Below, one piece after another: positions 30,285-42,779 of a stretch of DNA of 64,000 nucleotides; position 1 is the first letter of the stretch, and each line of letters starts with the position of its first letter. The stretch is from contig CM067369.1 of NCBI GenBank assembly GCA_034401795.1, positions 188,440,742 to 188,504,741 of the forward strand, written 5' to 3'. The stretch is from Chaetoderma sp. LZ-2023a (lineage: Eukaryota; Mollusca; Caudofoveata; Chaetodermatida; Chaetodermatidae). Below the pieces are notes generated by a model. The model searched no databases and was not told the origin of the DNA. It saw only the letters and a program-made list of their open reading frames with translations. The position numbers and the translations under genes were made by a program.

Positions 30285-30639
30285 CAGACATGGGTTACGC
30301 GGTCCAATGTCCGATCGTGTAAACCCGAACATTATTCCAGACTGGACTTCACCCGATCGAGAGAACGAAAAATTACTTCTCCAGAGCCTATCAACAGATC
30401 GGGCCGAAATTTGGGAAATCTTTTTTTGCTTAACGGAAATTGATAAGAAAAGCAACATAGCTCCATGGACCATTCAAAATATAGCGTTTGGCGGCCTTAT
30501 TAGATTATTGTATTTGATGGAATTTGATGGCTAAAGATGGTTCATATATGTGTTTTTTATATTGTCGATTAAACCAATAGAGAACTTTAAATGGCTTCTC
30601 CAAAACCAGAGGGAATATTAACAATATTTAACACGAAGC

Positions 30640-30698
<59 letters not shown>

Positions 30699-31605
30699 AA
30701 ATTTGTAAAAATAAAACCTATTTGTTGATGTGGCATGCGGTCATCTTGGATAATTTTCCTGCCAAAACTCCTCTAAGAAAAGAATGAGAAGCTCCTAACA
30801 ACTTCTCGTGAACCACTGGACCATTTTCAAACAATTCTGCTTAGAAGCAAATTTTTGCTCACAGAAGTCAAAGATTGTTCAACTGAACCTGGTTAGTCGA
30901 TTTGGCCAGTAGCTATGTGGGATTTTTCGCTAGTTTTAGAAACAAGTTTCAAACACCTTTTCAGAAGCTTATTGATTTGAAACCCAAGAAACTTCATTTA
31001 GGCCAAGGGCTGAAACAAGTTTGTTCGAGAGAATATGATTGGTTGATTTCTATGGCGGACATCTTGGATGACCTCGATTAGCGAAGGCGCATTTTTCGGA
31101 ATCGCTGAATGGATCAGGTTGAAATTTGGGAAATAGGATTAGGGACTGCGCGCCATTACAATTTGCTCAGGGGAAGTTGGTATGTACAAACACATGGCCG
31201 GCATCGAATAATCACAATGCATGACCAACAATGACGGCAGAAGTCATGTACGCATGCGCATGATTTCTTGATTTATCGCATAACGGATCGGCGATCATCT
31301 TGGATCTTGGATTAATTTCCCGCCAAATCCCATGTAAGAAAAGAATGGGAATCTTTTAACGACTTCTTCTCAAGAACCACTGACTCGATGTGAAGTAAAT
31401 TTGCTAGGAAGCATCCGTAAAATATAGATTCACGGTTGCACAAACGAAGATGATTGGTCGATTTGTACGGCGACTACCTTGGGCTTTGTGCTCTTAGAAG
31501 CACATTTCACTTTTATATATTCTCCAAAACCGCTCGATTTGAAACTCCAGAAACCTTATTTAGGACAAGGCCCGAAGAAAGTTTGTTCAGAGAAACTGAT
31601 TGGTC
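30285..31605. repeat. Diverged tandem repeat, ~570-bp unit
   Basis: Related blocks occur near 30715-30850 and 31285-31420 (both 'gcgatcatcttggat..aatttcc.gccaaa..c..gtaagaaaagaatg'). Their continuations near 30900-31060 and 31450-31600 share 'caagtttcaaacacc/gatttgaaac' and 'gaaacttcatttaggccaagg/gaaaccttatttaggacaagg'. An (AG)n run of about 55 bp lies at 30641-30695. Non-coding. Confidence 0.55.
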
Positions 31606-31609
31606 AATT

Positions 31610-31840
31610 TGCCTATGGCCGCAACAGCGCCTAGTTAAATTAAATTCAAAATATTTAACAGACTGGTTATTAAGTAGTAAAGACATAGGCCCTCTACAAT
31701 TCGTAGGCCTACATATGACGGACTTTCAAAGGCTCACGACAGAACACGCTACGCCATTCATTACGCATTTTGACTGTGAAGTCAGCCGCTGCACGTGACA
31801 TAATGGATTATGACGTCACATACTCGAGCGGCAGATTAGA
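31610..31840. mobile_element. Partial hairpin-core MITE
   Basis: Right half of the element: 'gccgcaacagcgcctagttaaattaaattcaaaatatttaacagactg', the 'acaattcgtag' block and TGACGTCA near 31812. Confidence 0.65.
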
Positions 31841-31994
31841 TTCACCCATTAGACAAACAGTTCTGCGCTATAGTATAATAAGTCCATTTCATGTTGACAA
31901 TGCTGTATCCGACACGCTTGTCATGTTACATATTGTTCTCTGATTAGTATTGTTGAGGCCTGGTGAAATGTACATAGCTTTAAACGAACATTAA

Positions 31995-32322
31995 AGGTGC
32001 ATATTCACAGCAAAATTACTGAAAATAAAATTGTTTATATTGTATACTTTTAGAAGCTTAAACTGTGAGCCTATATGTAATGACACGAAATAAATCTTAG
32101 CATATGATGATTTCATTACGTATAAATTAATATAATTTTTTAAGTTGTCGTACCTCTATTTCAGTTTCGCTACTTAAAGAATTATATTAATTAATACGTA
32201 ATGAAATCATCATATGTTAAGATTTATTTCGTGTCATTACACATAGGCACATAATTTAAGTCTATAAAAGTATACAATTTTAACAATTTTATTTTCAAGC
32301 ATTCTGTTGTGAATATGCACCT
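31995..32322. mobile_element. Long-arm foldback element, 328 bp
   Basis: Arms of about 150 bp (31995-32144 and 32173-32322) are complementary with only scattered mismatches. The tip is aggtgcatattcac / gtgaatatgcacct, and the loop is about 28 bp. It is flanked by 'ttaa' on the left and 'ataa' on the right, so a TA-type target is possible. No coding capacity. A transcript across it would form a long hairpin. Confidence 0.9.
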
Positions 32323-32339
32323 ATAATTGATGAATCCGA

Positions 32340-33245
32340 TCTGTTACTAAATTATGTGAAGTCATAATCAAGTGTAGGCTGACGTCACAATTATAATTGA
32401 CAGAAATACTTTATCACGTCCATCAGTTGTACGAATTGTATATCTTTACTATGTAAACATTTTGTAGAATTTTTTTGAAAATAAGTTTGACTGGGTGCTG
32501 CTGCTGCTGTCATATGAAGCAACAGCCAGCACTCCACGCACCACCCCACCCACCCCTGATTAATTTAAGAATATTTACATTAAACACGTATAGCCAATGC
32601 TATACATGTCCTTTGTTTGGGACCATGATCAGACCACGTGGTTGTAATGTGACTTATTTTCAATCTATAAATTGTTTACATTTGGTGATAAACTAAAATA
32701 CATTTTTCTAAGTTTAACGAGACGTACAGCAGTTCTGACATTAATTTTCTATAACATATTTACAAAGAAAGAATGCATAATTGTGATTAAAATATTAGAT
32801 GTGTTCATACATGTATCATTACATTTGGTAGAGTTGTCATGTCATAGTAATTCATTATCCATCGGTCTTCTGACGTCATATGACGTCATAACCAACTACG
32901 TGACGTGTAGGATGGCGTCATAATCATGACGTCATGAATGACTCAATATAGCCCGTCTTAAACGCTTAATAGTCCGATACGTTGTACGACTTGTACGTTC
33001 TTGCTATTTAATAAAACACGCTGTTGAATATTTTGAAACTAGTTTGACAGGACGCTGTTGATGCCATAGGCAGCAACAGCGCCCAGTTAAGTTAGTTTCG
33101 AAATATTCGACAGCTTACCTGTATAGTTTTTTGGAATTTGATAGTCATGGAGTACAGAGATCGATCGATCCCAACACGAGGGAGGTGTGGGTGGAGCTTA
33201 GCTAGAGATGGGTGGGGCATAGCAAAAACTGGAAAGGTCCATTGA
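32340..33245. mobile_element. Two adjacent hairpin-core MITEs
   Basis: One partial copy at 32340-32590 (with 'ggctgacgtcacaa' and the left hairpin arm). One near-complete copy at 32860-33245, from 'cggtcttctgacgtcatatgacgtcataacc' through a well-kept inner palindrome (33010-33115) to 'actggaaaggtccattga'. Four TGACGTCA octamers lie in 32380-32935. The intervening 32595-32855 shows nothing recognisable. Confidence 0.75.
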
Positions 33246-33399
33246 TGTCATTTCAGAATTTTGTCACCATAGAAATCACATATATGCCTCTGTTAAAATC
33301 TGGTCCATTAGTATGCGAAAACAGACTCCACAGCGGTAGAGGATATTTACAAGCTGTCAATTTATCTAGTCATTTTAAAAATTGAAATGGATGAAGCCG

Positions 33400-34590
33400 T
33401 TTTTTAGCTATGTCCCGCCCATCTCCAGCTAAGCTCCACCCACGCCTTGCCCGTGTTGGGATCTAGCAATCCCTGCACTCTCTGAATCTTAATTTCCAGA
33501 AAACTATACAGGTATGCTGGCGAATGTTTTGAAACTAATTTGACTGGGTCGCCCAGTCAAAGTAGTTTCAAAATATTCAACAACATTCTTATTAAATAGT
33601 AAAGGCATACAATTCGCATACTATAACCTGACGGACTATTAAGAGCCTAAGACAGACTAAATCGAGTCAGTCATGACGTAATTGATTATGACGTTATCCT
33701 ACCCGTCGCTTAGTTGATTATGACGTCATATGATTGAGGGATAAACTGGCTTCCTATGTTAGGCTACATTATTCTGCATTTGACTCAAATAAATAGAGGC
33801 CTCCATTTCTAGCTATTCTAGTCTGCGTGTGTTGGATAAATTTAAATATACGTTATGTCCTGAATTACCAGAATTCCAATAGATGAATCCAGTTTCTCAG
33901 TCAATCACATGACGTCATAATCAACTATGTAACATAGGCTGACGTTACAATGAATTACGGAATTAAACGGATCGATTTATCCGACATAAACGCTTAATAA
34001 TCCGTTAGGTTGTACGAATTGTATATTTTTACAATTTAATAAACATGCTGTTCAATATTTTGAAACTAATTTGACTGGCACCCAGTCAAGTTATTTTGAA
34101 AATATTCAGCAACTTACCTGTATAGTTTTCTGGAAATTGATAGTCAGTGACCTCATGGCTCGATTGATCGCAATACGGGCAAAGCGAGGGCGGAGCTTAG
34201 CTAAATATGGGCGGGGTATGGCAAAAACTGTATCCCTCCATTTCAAGGTTTGGTTGCTGTTGCTATCTGTTTAAGCGTGCATATGTTAGTTTTGTACATA
34301 GTAGTATAGATAGAAGGATACAATTTGTTTATTAAATTGTATCAAAGCCATCTATCGAAGCCATTTTATCTAGTTCCGTTTTAACTATCCAGGTAACCTG
34401 TTGGATATTTTGAAACTAATTTTACTGGGTGCTGTTGTATACTTGCCGGACTATTGAAAATCAACAATGTTCCTGACGGACCTAGATATGTCATTCATTA
34501 CGCATTTTGATTGTGACGTCAACCTATATGTGACGTACATGATTATGACGTCATATATGCTACTTGAGCAACAGATGACAGATAAGATCT
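33400..34590. mobile_element. Three further hairpin-core MITEs in a row
   Basis: Copies at about 33400-33760 (plus orientation), 33890-34240 (opposite) and 34385-34590 (partial). Each has 'ctatacagg' or its complement, the inner palindrome or a shortened form, and TGACGTCA sites near 33718, 33908, 34515 and 34545. The opposed orientation of the first two could form a large inverted repeat. Confidence 0.75.
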
Positions 34591-34987
34591 ATAGGTGCAT
34601 TATTATGTGATGGTGCTTTCAGCCTCGGCGTGCAGGGGCATTGGATATTTGTGATGTTCTCCCCTGCGGAAATTATTTGACAAATCAAGCTTACATTCTT
34701 AAAAAATGATAAATTTTGATTTTTAGTCTTAACGCTTCTGGCAGTAATTTTTTATTTGGGATTTTCACTTTTCCTATCTTTATCCCTGTTTTTGATGTAT
34801 TTTACACTTAAACAGTGTTTACAATGACTTTTTAAGGTACGGCCTCCCTTACCTCCCCTTCTAGCCGTCCGTTCCTCCCACATAAATCTTTATTAACACA
34901 CACAACCCAGTTAGACTCTACAAACATAGGTTGAAATTGAATTAAACTTTGCAAACATGGTATGATATTGGATTTAATTCAAACAAT

Positions 34988-37459
34988 TCAATTTTTGTCA
35001 TCACTACTTATCAATGAGTCATTTTCTACTGAATTTGTTGTTGAAAGTTCCTCGGATGTATCCGTACTCATACTATCATCTACGTCATAATTGCTTTGAA
35101 GCATCTGCTCTACTTGCTTTCGGCAGTGTGATCCACCTGATAGCACATTCTGTGCGTTGTAACCATACACACTGGCAAGCTGTAGATTTCTTGCACGCTT
35201 GATGTTTCCGATCAATTTTTGTGAATGTTTCACTGCTTCTAATTCTTGTTTCGAAGGGGTGACAGTAGTCTTGCGTTGTTTTGAAGAGGAGTTTTCACTA
35301 TATGGAGGATCGGCTTCACGCTTTCTTTTGCGTCTTTTAATGGTTGGTGCTGCAGTACAAGCTCCAGTTCTTGATCTTGTTGTGATACTTGTAGTTACTG
35401 CATCAGAAAGTTTCGTAGCACCCCAATTAGGAGCAGAACTTGTTCGACGTTTGCCAACAATGATCTCTTCTCCGGTTTTCGGGATTTTGTATCCTTTTTG
35501 GAATTCTAGATAATCGTAGTGAACTGCTTCAAATGCTTGTTCTGAAACTTTTAGCAGTGAAGAGTTGTGCTTTTTTTTTATCCAGAACTTCATTTCATTT
35601 GTTGCTGTCCATATCTTTGGAGATAAAAGTTGTCGATCACCTCGAGTTGGAAACAGCTTGACATATGCATCTGAAAATGCTGTGTATGCTGATTCGAATT
35701 CCTCAATAGTCTGTTCCCAATTTGGATGCAGATTCAATGACATTATATGGGAAATAAGCTTGTTGCATGCTGAAAGCGATTCAATAAGAAGACATATGAC
35801 ATCATATTTGTATTGTGCAGACTTGATTGGAGGTGGATGTGAAGAACTTGAAGATGCAGGTGGTGTTGAAAGAATTTTTCTGAGTTGGTCAGTTGATTCT
35901 GCTAATTGACGACAAGCATTTCCTGCAAACGCTGCTTTCCCACCACGTTTGACATCACGATTCACACCAACTTCAGCAAGCCATTTGTTGGTAAGTTCAA
36001 TGTCAAGATTCTCTAGATATTGAGCTTGACCTGTTACTATTCCTAGATTTAAATGAAGTTGAGGTGGCGGAAATAAGTCAAGAAGTGATTCATTAGTGTG
36101 CTGTCTGACAAATTTAGCTGGCTCTGCCTGAACACTGTTGAAGTTTTTTGGATCAGCAGTACCATTCCTTTCTTCTTCCTTATTTCTAGCATTATTATCT
36201 GCGACAAGAGTTAATGCTGTACGGACAGTATCAGGTTCTGAATGTTTCTTCCACGGTGAAAACAAGCTCCAAATCAATGGCCGTAGAGAGCCATGCTCTC
36301 CGATTCCTGCAATTTTGTTTGCTTGTTTCATATCAACCGGAACAACGATTTCTGCATTCGGAAATTTCCGTTGAAGAACATTTTTGTCGATGAGATAATC
36401 ACAGATAAATTTCGTTGATTCGAAACTCTCTTTTGCTCCGCTGATCAATCCTAGAATAAACACGCGACGAACGCTGGTATCAAAGACTCCTCCATTCTTT
36501 AGTGCGTGTTCCATTCGCTCATTTTCAGTTGCATTTCTGTTGAGAATAGGGTCGTCATTGTAGATGAGTTGAGCGCACAACTTTAGGGAGCCTCTTCCTC
36601 CATCGACATTAAACGTTATTAGTGAGATGTCTTTGTTTGTTTTTTTCTCGGATGTCTGTCACTCTTTCAATGAAATCAGCAACGTCCGTACACAGAACAG
36701 CAGCACCGTCATCTGGTGAATGATCACAATCTACAGATTTGAAATTTTCAGCAAATACTTGATTCAGTTTGGATTTGTGCTTTCTGAATCTTGAAGCTGA
36801 TGGCACTGATACATCACGTAGACCAAGAGCTGTACTCCCTCTTGCTAAACTTCTTCCGGTTGATCTCATTGCTGTTCCCATTGCTGACACATCATCCAAA
36901 CTTAAAGATCTATGTTTTAATACAACTGTTCGCTTTCTTCGTTTCAGGGGAGATATTTCTTTCTTTGGTGATGGGGTGTTCTGCTTTTTGATTAGTTCAG
37001 AAGATGCAATAAATTCAGATTTCGTGTCCGCTGGCTGCTGATTGAGCCTCGTTTGTCGAAGTTACACAGCTGTTTCCAAATGTTCTTTAATTTGTTCTAT
37101 TCGTTTATCTGAAAAGTAATGCTTTGAATCTTGCCACTGTAGATTTCGGAGGCAAGATGGACAAACTGACGTTGGAAAAGCAATAATATCTGTCTTGTAG
37201 ATCGGGAAGAGTTTGATTGATGCTGAAAGAGCATCTGGATTATCTGGCAAATACAGGATTTCTGAATTTTTCCCTGTCACTGAACGCCACTTCTCTCTAC
37301 CTATTTGTTTAAAGTTGTGACACGTCACACATTGTCTCATTTGTTGCTTGTCAATTTCCAATGCATCATCGTCATAAAACTCGTGTGGATATGGATTAAC
37401 GCTTGTTGTGAATGTAGACATCCTGTACTCATGTAATCGCCGTTTGGATGATTCAAAAC
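34988..37459 (-). pseudogene. Transposase-like gene of an uncharacterised family, with one stop and one frameshift
   Basis: Reads on the minus strand from a good acceptor (ttcttttacag, 37461-37460) into one frame. N-terminal zinc-type motif CVTCHNF...CPSCLRNL (37421-37062), an in-frame TAA at 37064-37062, then the same frame continues as a basic linker (KRRKRTVVLKHRSLSLDDVS) to 36609. A one-base shift near an A-run (about 36640) leads to VDGGRGSLKL and the 530-codon body (36580-34988). Ordered motifs are VDGGRGSLK, VPVDMKQANKIAGIGEHGS, LHLNLGIVTGQ, GGKAAFAGNACRQL, MKFWIKKKHNSSLLKVSEQ and FEAVHYDYLEF, then a basic, Ser-rich tail. A possible AATAAA lies at 34894-34889. I infer an RNase H-fold DD[E] transposase relative from spacing and motif style. 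The function is not proven, and the stop and frameshift may be sequencing errors. Confidence 0.6.
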
Positions 37460-37499
37460 CTGTAAAAGAAAAACAAATTTTATTAATAAGACCTGATAA

Positions 37500-38160
37500 G
37501 ACATATATTTTAATGCACAGTCCATTGAAATCCGATCAGGGATAGCAATTTATGAATATTTGAATGGACTTCTACTGGAGTATGGACATTAAAACACGTA
37601 CATTTCCACAAAATAGGGTAAAACATCAAAGCATTGTAAAAAAATATTCTGCCAGATGCCTTAAGAATAAAAATCGAAATTTATCATTTTTTAGGTGTAT
37701 TAGTTCGATTCCAAACATAATTTCGGCAGGGGGAGAACATCGCAAATATCCGATGTGGGGGTGTGGGGGGGGGCAGATTGCCAAATCAATTAGGATTTTC
37801 ATAGGTTCATGCAATTCATTGGTCAAAGTCTAAGGAAAACACCTGCCAGGCAATGGAGAGGCACCGGCGGCCATCTTGAAAATTCGTTTCCTAATCTGCT
37901 TGCCCGGACGAGCGGATTGGTTTGAAATGCTGAAATGTTGGGTTAGATCTTAGGAAGAAACCAATCGAAATGGAGGATGGTATGAACTACAATACGGACA
38001 CAGGCAGTTTTAGTTTCAGTTTTCTTTATAACACTCCAGGCTATCCTTGCGAGGGAATATGAGGGGAACTGTTAAATTAATGCGGTCGTTGGTGTAAAAA
38101 TATACACACATACATATATATAATATACAATATTAAAATACAGGCTAGTCTGAGTACGGT
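37500..38160. other. Upstream region of the transposase-like gene
   Basis: No further exon recognised. It includes a G-rich 'gtgtggggggggg' run (37760) and a 'ccggcggccatcttgaaaattcgtttcc' phrase at 37865 that begins the repeat style of the following array. Confidence 0.4.
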
Positions 38161-38169
38161 GTAGCAGTA

Positions 38170-39135
38170 GTGGTGAAGTTTCAAAGTGCTCTTCTAAACG
38201 GTCATGGCGTTATTGCCCGGAAACCAATTTTCAAGATGCCTGCCGGGGGCTGTTGGCCATATTGGATTTCGGATCATCGTCAATTTCGAGAGGTTTCTTT
38301 CCCATACATAATCCAACAATCCTATGAAGTTTCAAAGCATTCCGATAAGCGGTAACAGAGTTATCATCCGGAAACCAATTTTCAAGATGGCCGACGGTGG
38401 CTGGCGGTCATCTTGGATTTCGGATCATCGTCAATTTCGATTGATATCTTCCCCAGCCCTCGTCCAACCATCCTATGAAGTTTCAAAGGGATCCAATAAA
38501 CGACAATGGAGTTATCATACGGAAGCCACTTTTCAATATGGCCGCCCATGGCTGGCGGCCATCCTGGATTTCAGATCACTGTCAATTTCGATAGGTTTCT
38601 TCCCCTGACCTAGTCCAATCACCTTATGAAGTTTCAAAGTGATCCGATAAACGGTAACGGAGTTATCATCGGAAACCAATTTTCAAGATTGCCACCGGTG
38701 GCTGGCGGCCATCTTGATTTTAGGATCATCGTCAATTTCGATAGGTTTCTTCCCCAGACCTAATCCAACAACCCTATGTAGTTTCAAAGCAATCCGATAA
38801 GCGGTAATGGAGTTATAATCCGGAAATCAATTTTCAAGATGGCCGACAGGGGCTGGCGGGCATCTTGGATTTCGGATCATCGTCAATTTCGATAGGTTTC
38901 ATCACCAGACCTAGTCCAACCATCCTACGGAGTTTCAAAGCGATCCAATAAATGGTAATGCAGTTATCATCCGGAAACCAATTTTCAAGATAGCCGACGG
39001 TGGCTGGCGGCATTTTGGATTTCGGATCATCGTCAATTTCGATATAATTCTTATCCAGCCCTAGTCCAACTAGCCTATGAAGTTTCACAGTGATCCGATA
39101 AACGGTAACGGAGCTATCATCCGGAAGCCACTCTG
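38170..39135. repeat. Tandem repeat array, ~151-bp unit, 7 units
   Basis: The anchor 'gaagtttcaaag' starts at 38174, 38326, 38477, 38628, 38778, 38929 and 39079, so the period is 150-152 bp. Each unit contains 'ggaaaccaattttcaagatggcc', 'ggctggcggccatcttggatttcggatcatcgtcaatttcgatagg' and an inner inverted repeat (aagatggccgcc / ggcggccatctt). Confidence 0.95.
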
Positions 39136-39245
39136 CCGCCCGCTCACCCGTCCGCCGGCCCGGACCGCGCCATTACATAATACCTTGCCAATTCTTTTGG
39201 CGGGGTATAAAAAGTAGAGCACAGTCGATAGTTCACCATACCCAC
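39136..39245. repeat. Conserved end block of the 151-bp array, with TATAAAA
   Basis: 'gcgccattacataatacc..gc.aa.t..tttggcggggtataaaaag' is shared with 44884-44945, right after the second array. It looks like a fixed flank of a mobile unit carrying the array. The TATA-like box may or may not be functional. Confidence 0.6.
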
Positions 39246-39249
39246 CATT

Positions 39250-40168
39250 TAGTAAACCCAGCCACAATCGTATCATATGTTACATTTTACTATGTGAAGT
39301 GGAGGTTTTCCATCTCGCTGTATATCATGACATTAGGTATAACTTTCTTCAAACCAAGTGTATGTTTAAAAAACCTTAATTGGCATGTGTCTACTTGTGA
39401 AGTGTTCTTAAAACGCCAGATTTCTGATCCATAAAGTAATATACGTGCAATATTGTATCAAATAATGTTGTTTGTAAATCAATAGATATATCATGATGGA
39501 TAGTTTGTGAATGTTTCATTTGATTTTAATAAAATGCCTAGATATAGATATTCACCAACTTTTCCAAGTTCACCCCAACCCCTCTCATAATAAAACTTAG
39601 AGAATTATTATTGCCATGATAGCCCAAGTTACTAGGCGTTATTGAATCAATACCCAGTCATTCCAGTGGCAAATTTTAAAACAATAGTCTCCTCTTGGTC
39701 TGCAAAGGACACTTTCTATGAGAAAATTGAAATTTTCTTGAACAAATTTGAGGGTTAAATGGTAAAGGCACAGGTCAGTTAGGCCATGACCTAGGTCCCC
39801 ACACCATGAGGCGTCCCAGCACCTAATCCTGTTTGAAAAAATGTAAATACAACATTCCCCAGATCTCGTTGCAAATGACACTTACTCTACAGTCAAACAA
39901 AAGGTTACCATAAGTCATCCCCCACCCCTCCCGCCCGGATTCGTCCTCATTTTTGGTCTGTAAATCTCCGGGGTGGTGGGGGTGGGTTCAAATCCGGTAT
40001 GGAACTGATTTTAAAGATGCAAGGGTTTACATGATATCTTGTGTTAGCTAACTTAATTCTTACACTGAAAACGATGTTGCTTATATCTGTTGCATAAAAG
40101 AAAGTCATCAACGTTTAGCAATGTTAGATTGTTATTACAATTAATAAACATATTTCACATTATATTAT

Positions 40169-40252
<84 letters not shown>

Positions 40253-41090
40253 TCAGATGTTCTTTTACTATTTTAAATGCAGGAAATCACCTTTTCTGGG
40301 ATATAATTTTCAAAGTAGTTCCATGATAATAATGCCTTGTAGACATTTTTAGTCGAAAATAGGTAAAAACACAATAATTTTACAACCAATTATATATCCA
40401 CATTTACCTCCAGAAATACAGGAGATGTCGTCTGAGAGAATCTAGATTTCAAAATTTTCTGGGGGTGGACGTCCAGACCTTCCGCCCTACGCACACACGC
40501 CACCCCCCCCCCAACCACCACCAAACTCGTAATCCAGCCCTGTCAATACGGGGCTAATACAACCCAGTATTGACCCAGTAATTAAGTAATTAACCTGCAT
40601 TATCAGGGTGATGGCCCTTGAAGAATATGAGGGATTCGGCGATTTTAAAACATAATGTTGGCTTAATTGTCCATTTCTGAAGTGTAGTTAATATGGGCTT
40701 GACCAAGTGGGCATGGGGTAAGATACGACCACTTGGTCACACTCATATTAACTATACTACATACATGGGCATTATGCCACGCCCATCCTAAGTACATACT
40801 CACCATTCATTGTTTCCTCAGAGCTAAGTAACGCCAGGTAAATTTGTAGTTAAAGCTATAGAAAAACAAAATGGACAGACACAAGTAGATCTCATAACCA
40901 AAAGTCATTCATTTTATACATAGTAAAAGGTCAATCATTAAGGGGACTTGATAAAGAGAGTAATCCTATTTAGTATATGTCTAAAATGTGTTTCTTAAAA
41001 CTTCCATATCGATTTTTTACAACGTGACTTCTTGTCAAGTTATTAGCACACCTGGTCATACCATGGCGACTGCCCGTTATCCGTTCATCC
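39250..41090. other. Non-coding stretch with simple repeat and hairpin
   Basis: (AT)n at 40173-40247 and a hairpin with 29-bp arms at 40682-40710 / 40729-40757 (gtgtagttaatatggg / cactcatattaactatac). No gene seen. Confidence 0.6.
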
Positions 41091-41094
41091 ATCC

Positions 41095-42420
41095 GTCCAT
41101 CAACTTTTGATTAATAACGCTACTCCTCATTAACTGCTTGACAGATTTCGACCTAATTTATTTTTGATTTGTGATTTTCTTGATTTTTCTCAGATTTTAT
41201 TAAAACAAATTTACCATAAATTGTCAAAATGTTACTCCTCATTAACCGATAGGCAGATTTCAACCTCAGTTGACTGGAATTATCCTATGGGTGCAGGCTT
41301 CAGAACAATGTATACAGAACTTTGCTTTGTCAATTTTTTGGATGAAAATCTAGACCATGAAAAATTTCCCGGAAATTGTCAAACGGCTACTCCTCGTTAA
41401 CCTCTCGGCTGATTTCAACTTAATTTGGCCGCAAGGCCCCTAGCGTGGTATACCTCAGCGCATGTAAACAGAAATTTGATTGGCCAACTTTTGTGGCAGC
41501 CATCTTGAATTTTTCACAAAATGGCGGGGAATCGTTTAAAACGACACTCACCATTAACTGCTTAGGCAATCTCAACCAGCCTTGGCTTGAAGGAATTCTA
41601 GGGTGGTAGGCCTCAGAACACGTATACCGAATTTTAATTGGTCAATTTTTCCGGTGGACATCTTGAATTTTTTGACAATTTCGGGAAATGAGTTAAAGGC
41701 TATTCCTCGTTAACCGCTCGAATGATTTCAAGCAAACTCGGCTGGAAGGACTCTAGAGTGGTGTGCTTCAGAGCTGGTATATAGAATTTTGATTGGACAA
41801 ATTTTTCCGCAGCCATCTTGAATTTTCGAAAAATGGCGGGAAATTATTTAAAACGCTACTCCTCATTAACTGCTTGGGCGATTTCAACCAGACTTGGCTG
41901 GAAGGACCCCAGTAGAGTTCAGAACCTGTATACAGAATTTTGATTGGGCAATTTCCTCGGTTGCGATCTTGGATTTCCTGAAGTTCGGAAAATCAGTTAA
42001 AATGCTACTCCTCATTAACTGCTTGGCGATTTAAAAACTCAGCTGGAAGGACTCTAGGCGGCTTTGCTTCAGAACTTGTAGACAGAACTTTGACTGCTTG
42101 TTTATTTTGGGTGCCCATCTTGGATTTTCCAAAAATGAGAATTCGTTTAAACCGATACTCCTCATTAATTTCAACCAAATTTCCCTGGGAAAAATCCTAT
42201 AGTGATATTAAGAATTTTGATAGGTGAATGTTTTGGGAGCCATTCGAGTTTCTGACAAATTTCCGGACCCATTTAATAATGGTACTCCTTAATCAATGGC
42301 ACGATATCAACAAAACTTGGGTGGAACGATCCTTTGATGGTAGGCTTCAACATATCATACGAGAACCTTGATTGTAAATTTTTTGGCGGCCATCTTGAAT
42401 TTTCCAAACATTATCTATCA
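41095..42420. repeat. Diverged tandem array, ~150-bp unit, about 9 units
   Basis: The anchor 'ctactcctcattaactgcttgg' recurs near 41121, 41228, 41388, 41545, 41699, 41854, 42002, 42148 and 42282. Each unit has 'ttcaaccagacttggctggaagga', 'gaattttgattggtcaattt' and 'cggccatcttgaatttt'. It is a different unit from the 38170 array but built in the same style. Confidence 0.85.
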
Positions 42421-42589
42421 GGTCCATTGTTCAAATGCTAATGGTCCAGGTGAGCGTCACAGGCCATTGGGCCTCTTGTTGTCTGAGGCATGGAAAAATC
42501 ATCTTGGCATTTTTATCTTTATCATCTTCAGATATCGGCAGCCAGTTTAAAGTAAGATCCATAAGCACATGTTTCTGCAGTACAATTTA

Positions 42590-42665
42590 GGGATATTGAA
42601 ACATTCAATACATCGAAACATTCAATACATCTAAGCATTCAATATATCAACGCATTCAATACCTT
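42590..42665. repeat. Short tandem repeat, ~17-bp unit, 4 copies
   Basis: Units of 'acattcaatacatcgaa' with changes. Confidence 0.85.
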
Positions 42666-42779
42666 TGATAAAATCACACAAAATTCAGAACGTACACATT
42701 TGTTACCTAGGCATATCACATTTTAAACTGTAACCTAGTGAATCATAAATGCAGATTTACCATGATACGAAATGCTTAA

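Noticed and set aside
30280..30534. 84-codon plus-strand ORF with IPDWTSPDRENEKLLLQSLS
   Set aside because: It lies in the ~570-bp diverged repeat, and its relatives there are not open in the same frame.
35014..36374. Plus-strand ORFs across 35-36.4 kb
   Set aside because: Shadows of the 530-codon minus-strand frame, which has ordered motifs and a good codon run.
39203..39211. TATAAAA as promoter of a gene to the right
   Set aside because: No ORF or exon follows, and the same box belongs to the repeat flank at 44930. It was kept only as part of the repeat.
42590..42665. Possible CRISPR array from regularly spaced repeats
   Set aside because: The 17-bp units are contiguous and diverged with no spacers, and the genome is eukaryotic.
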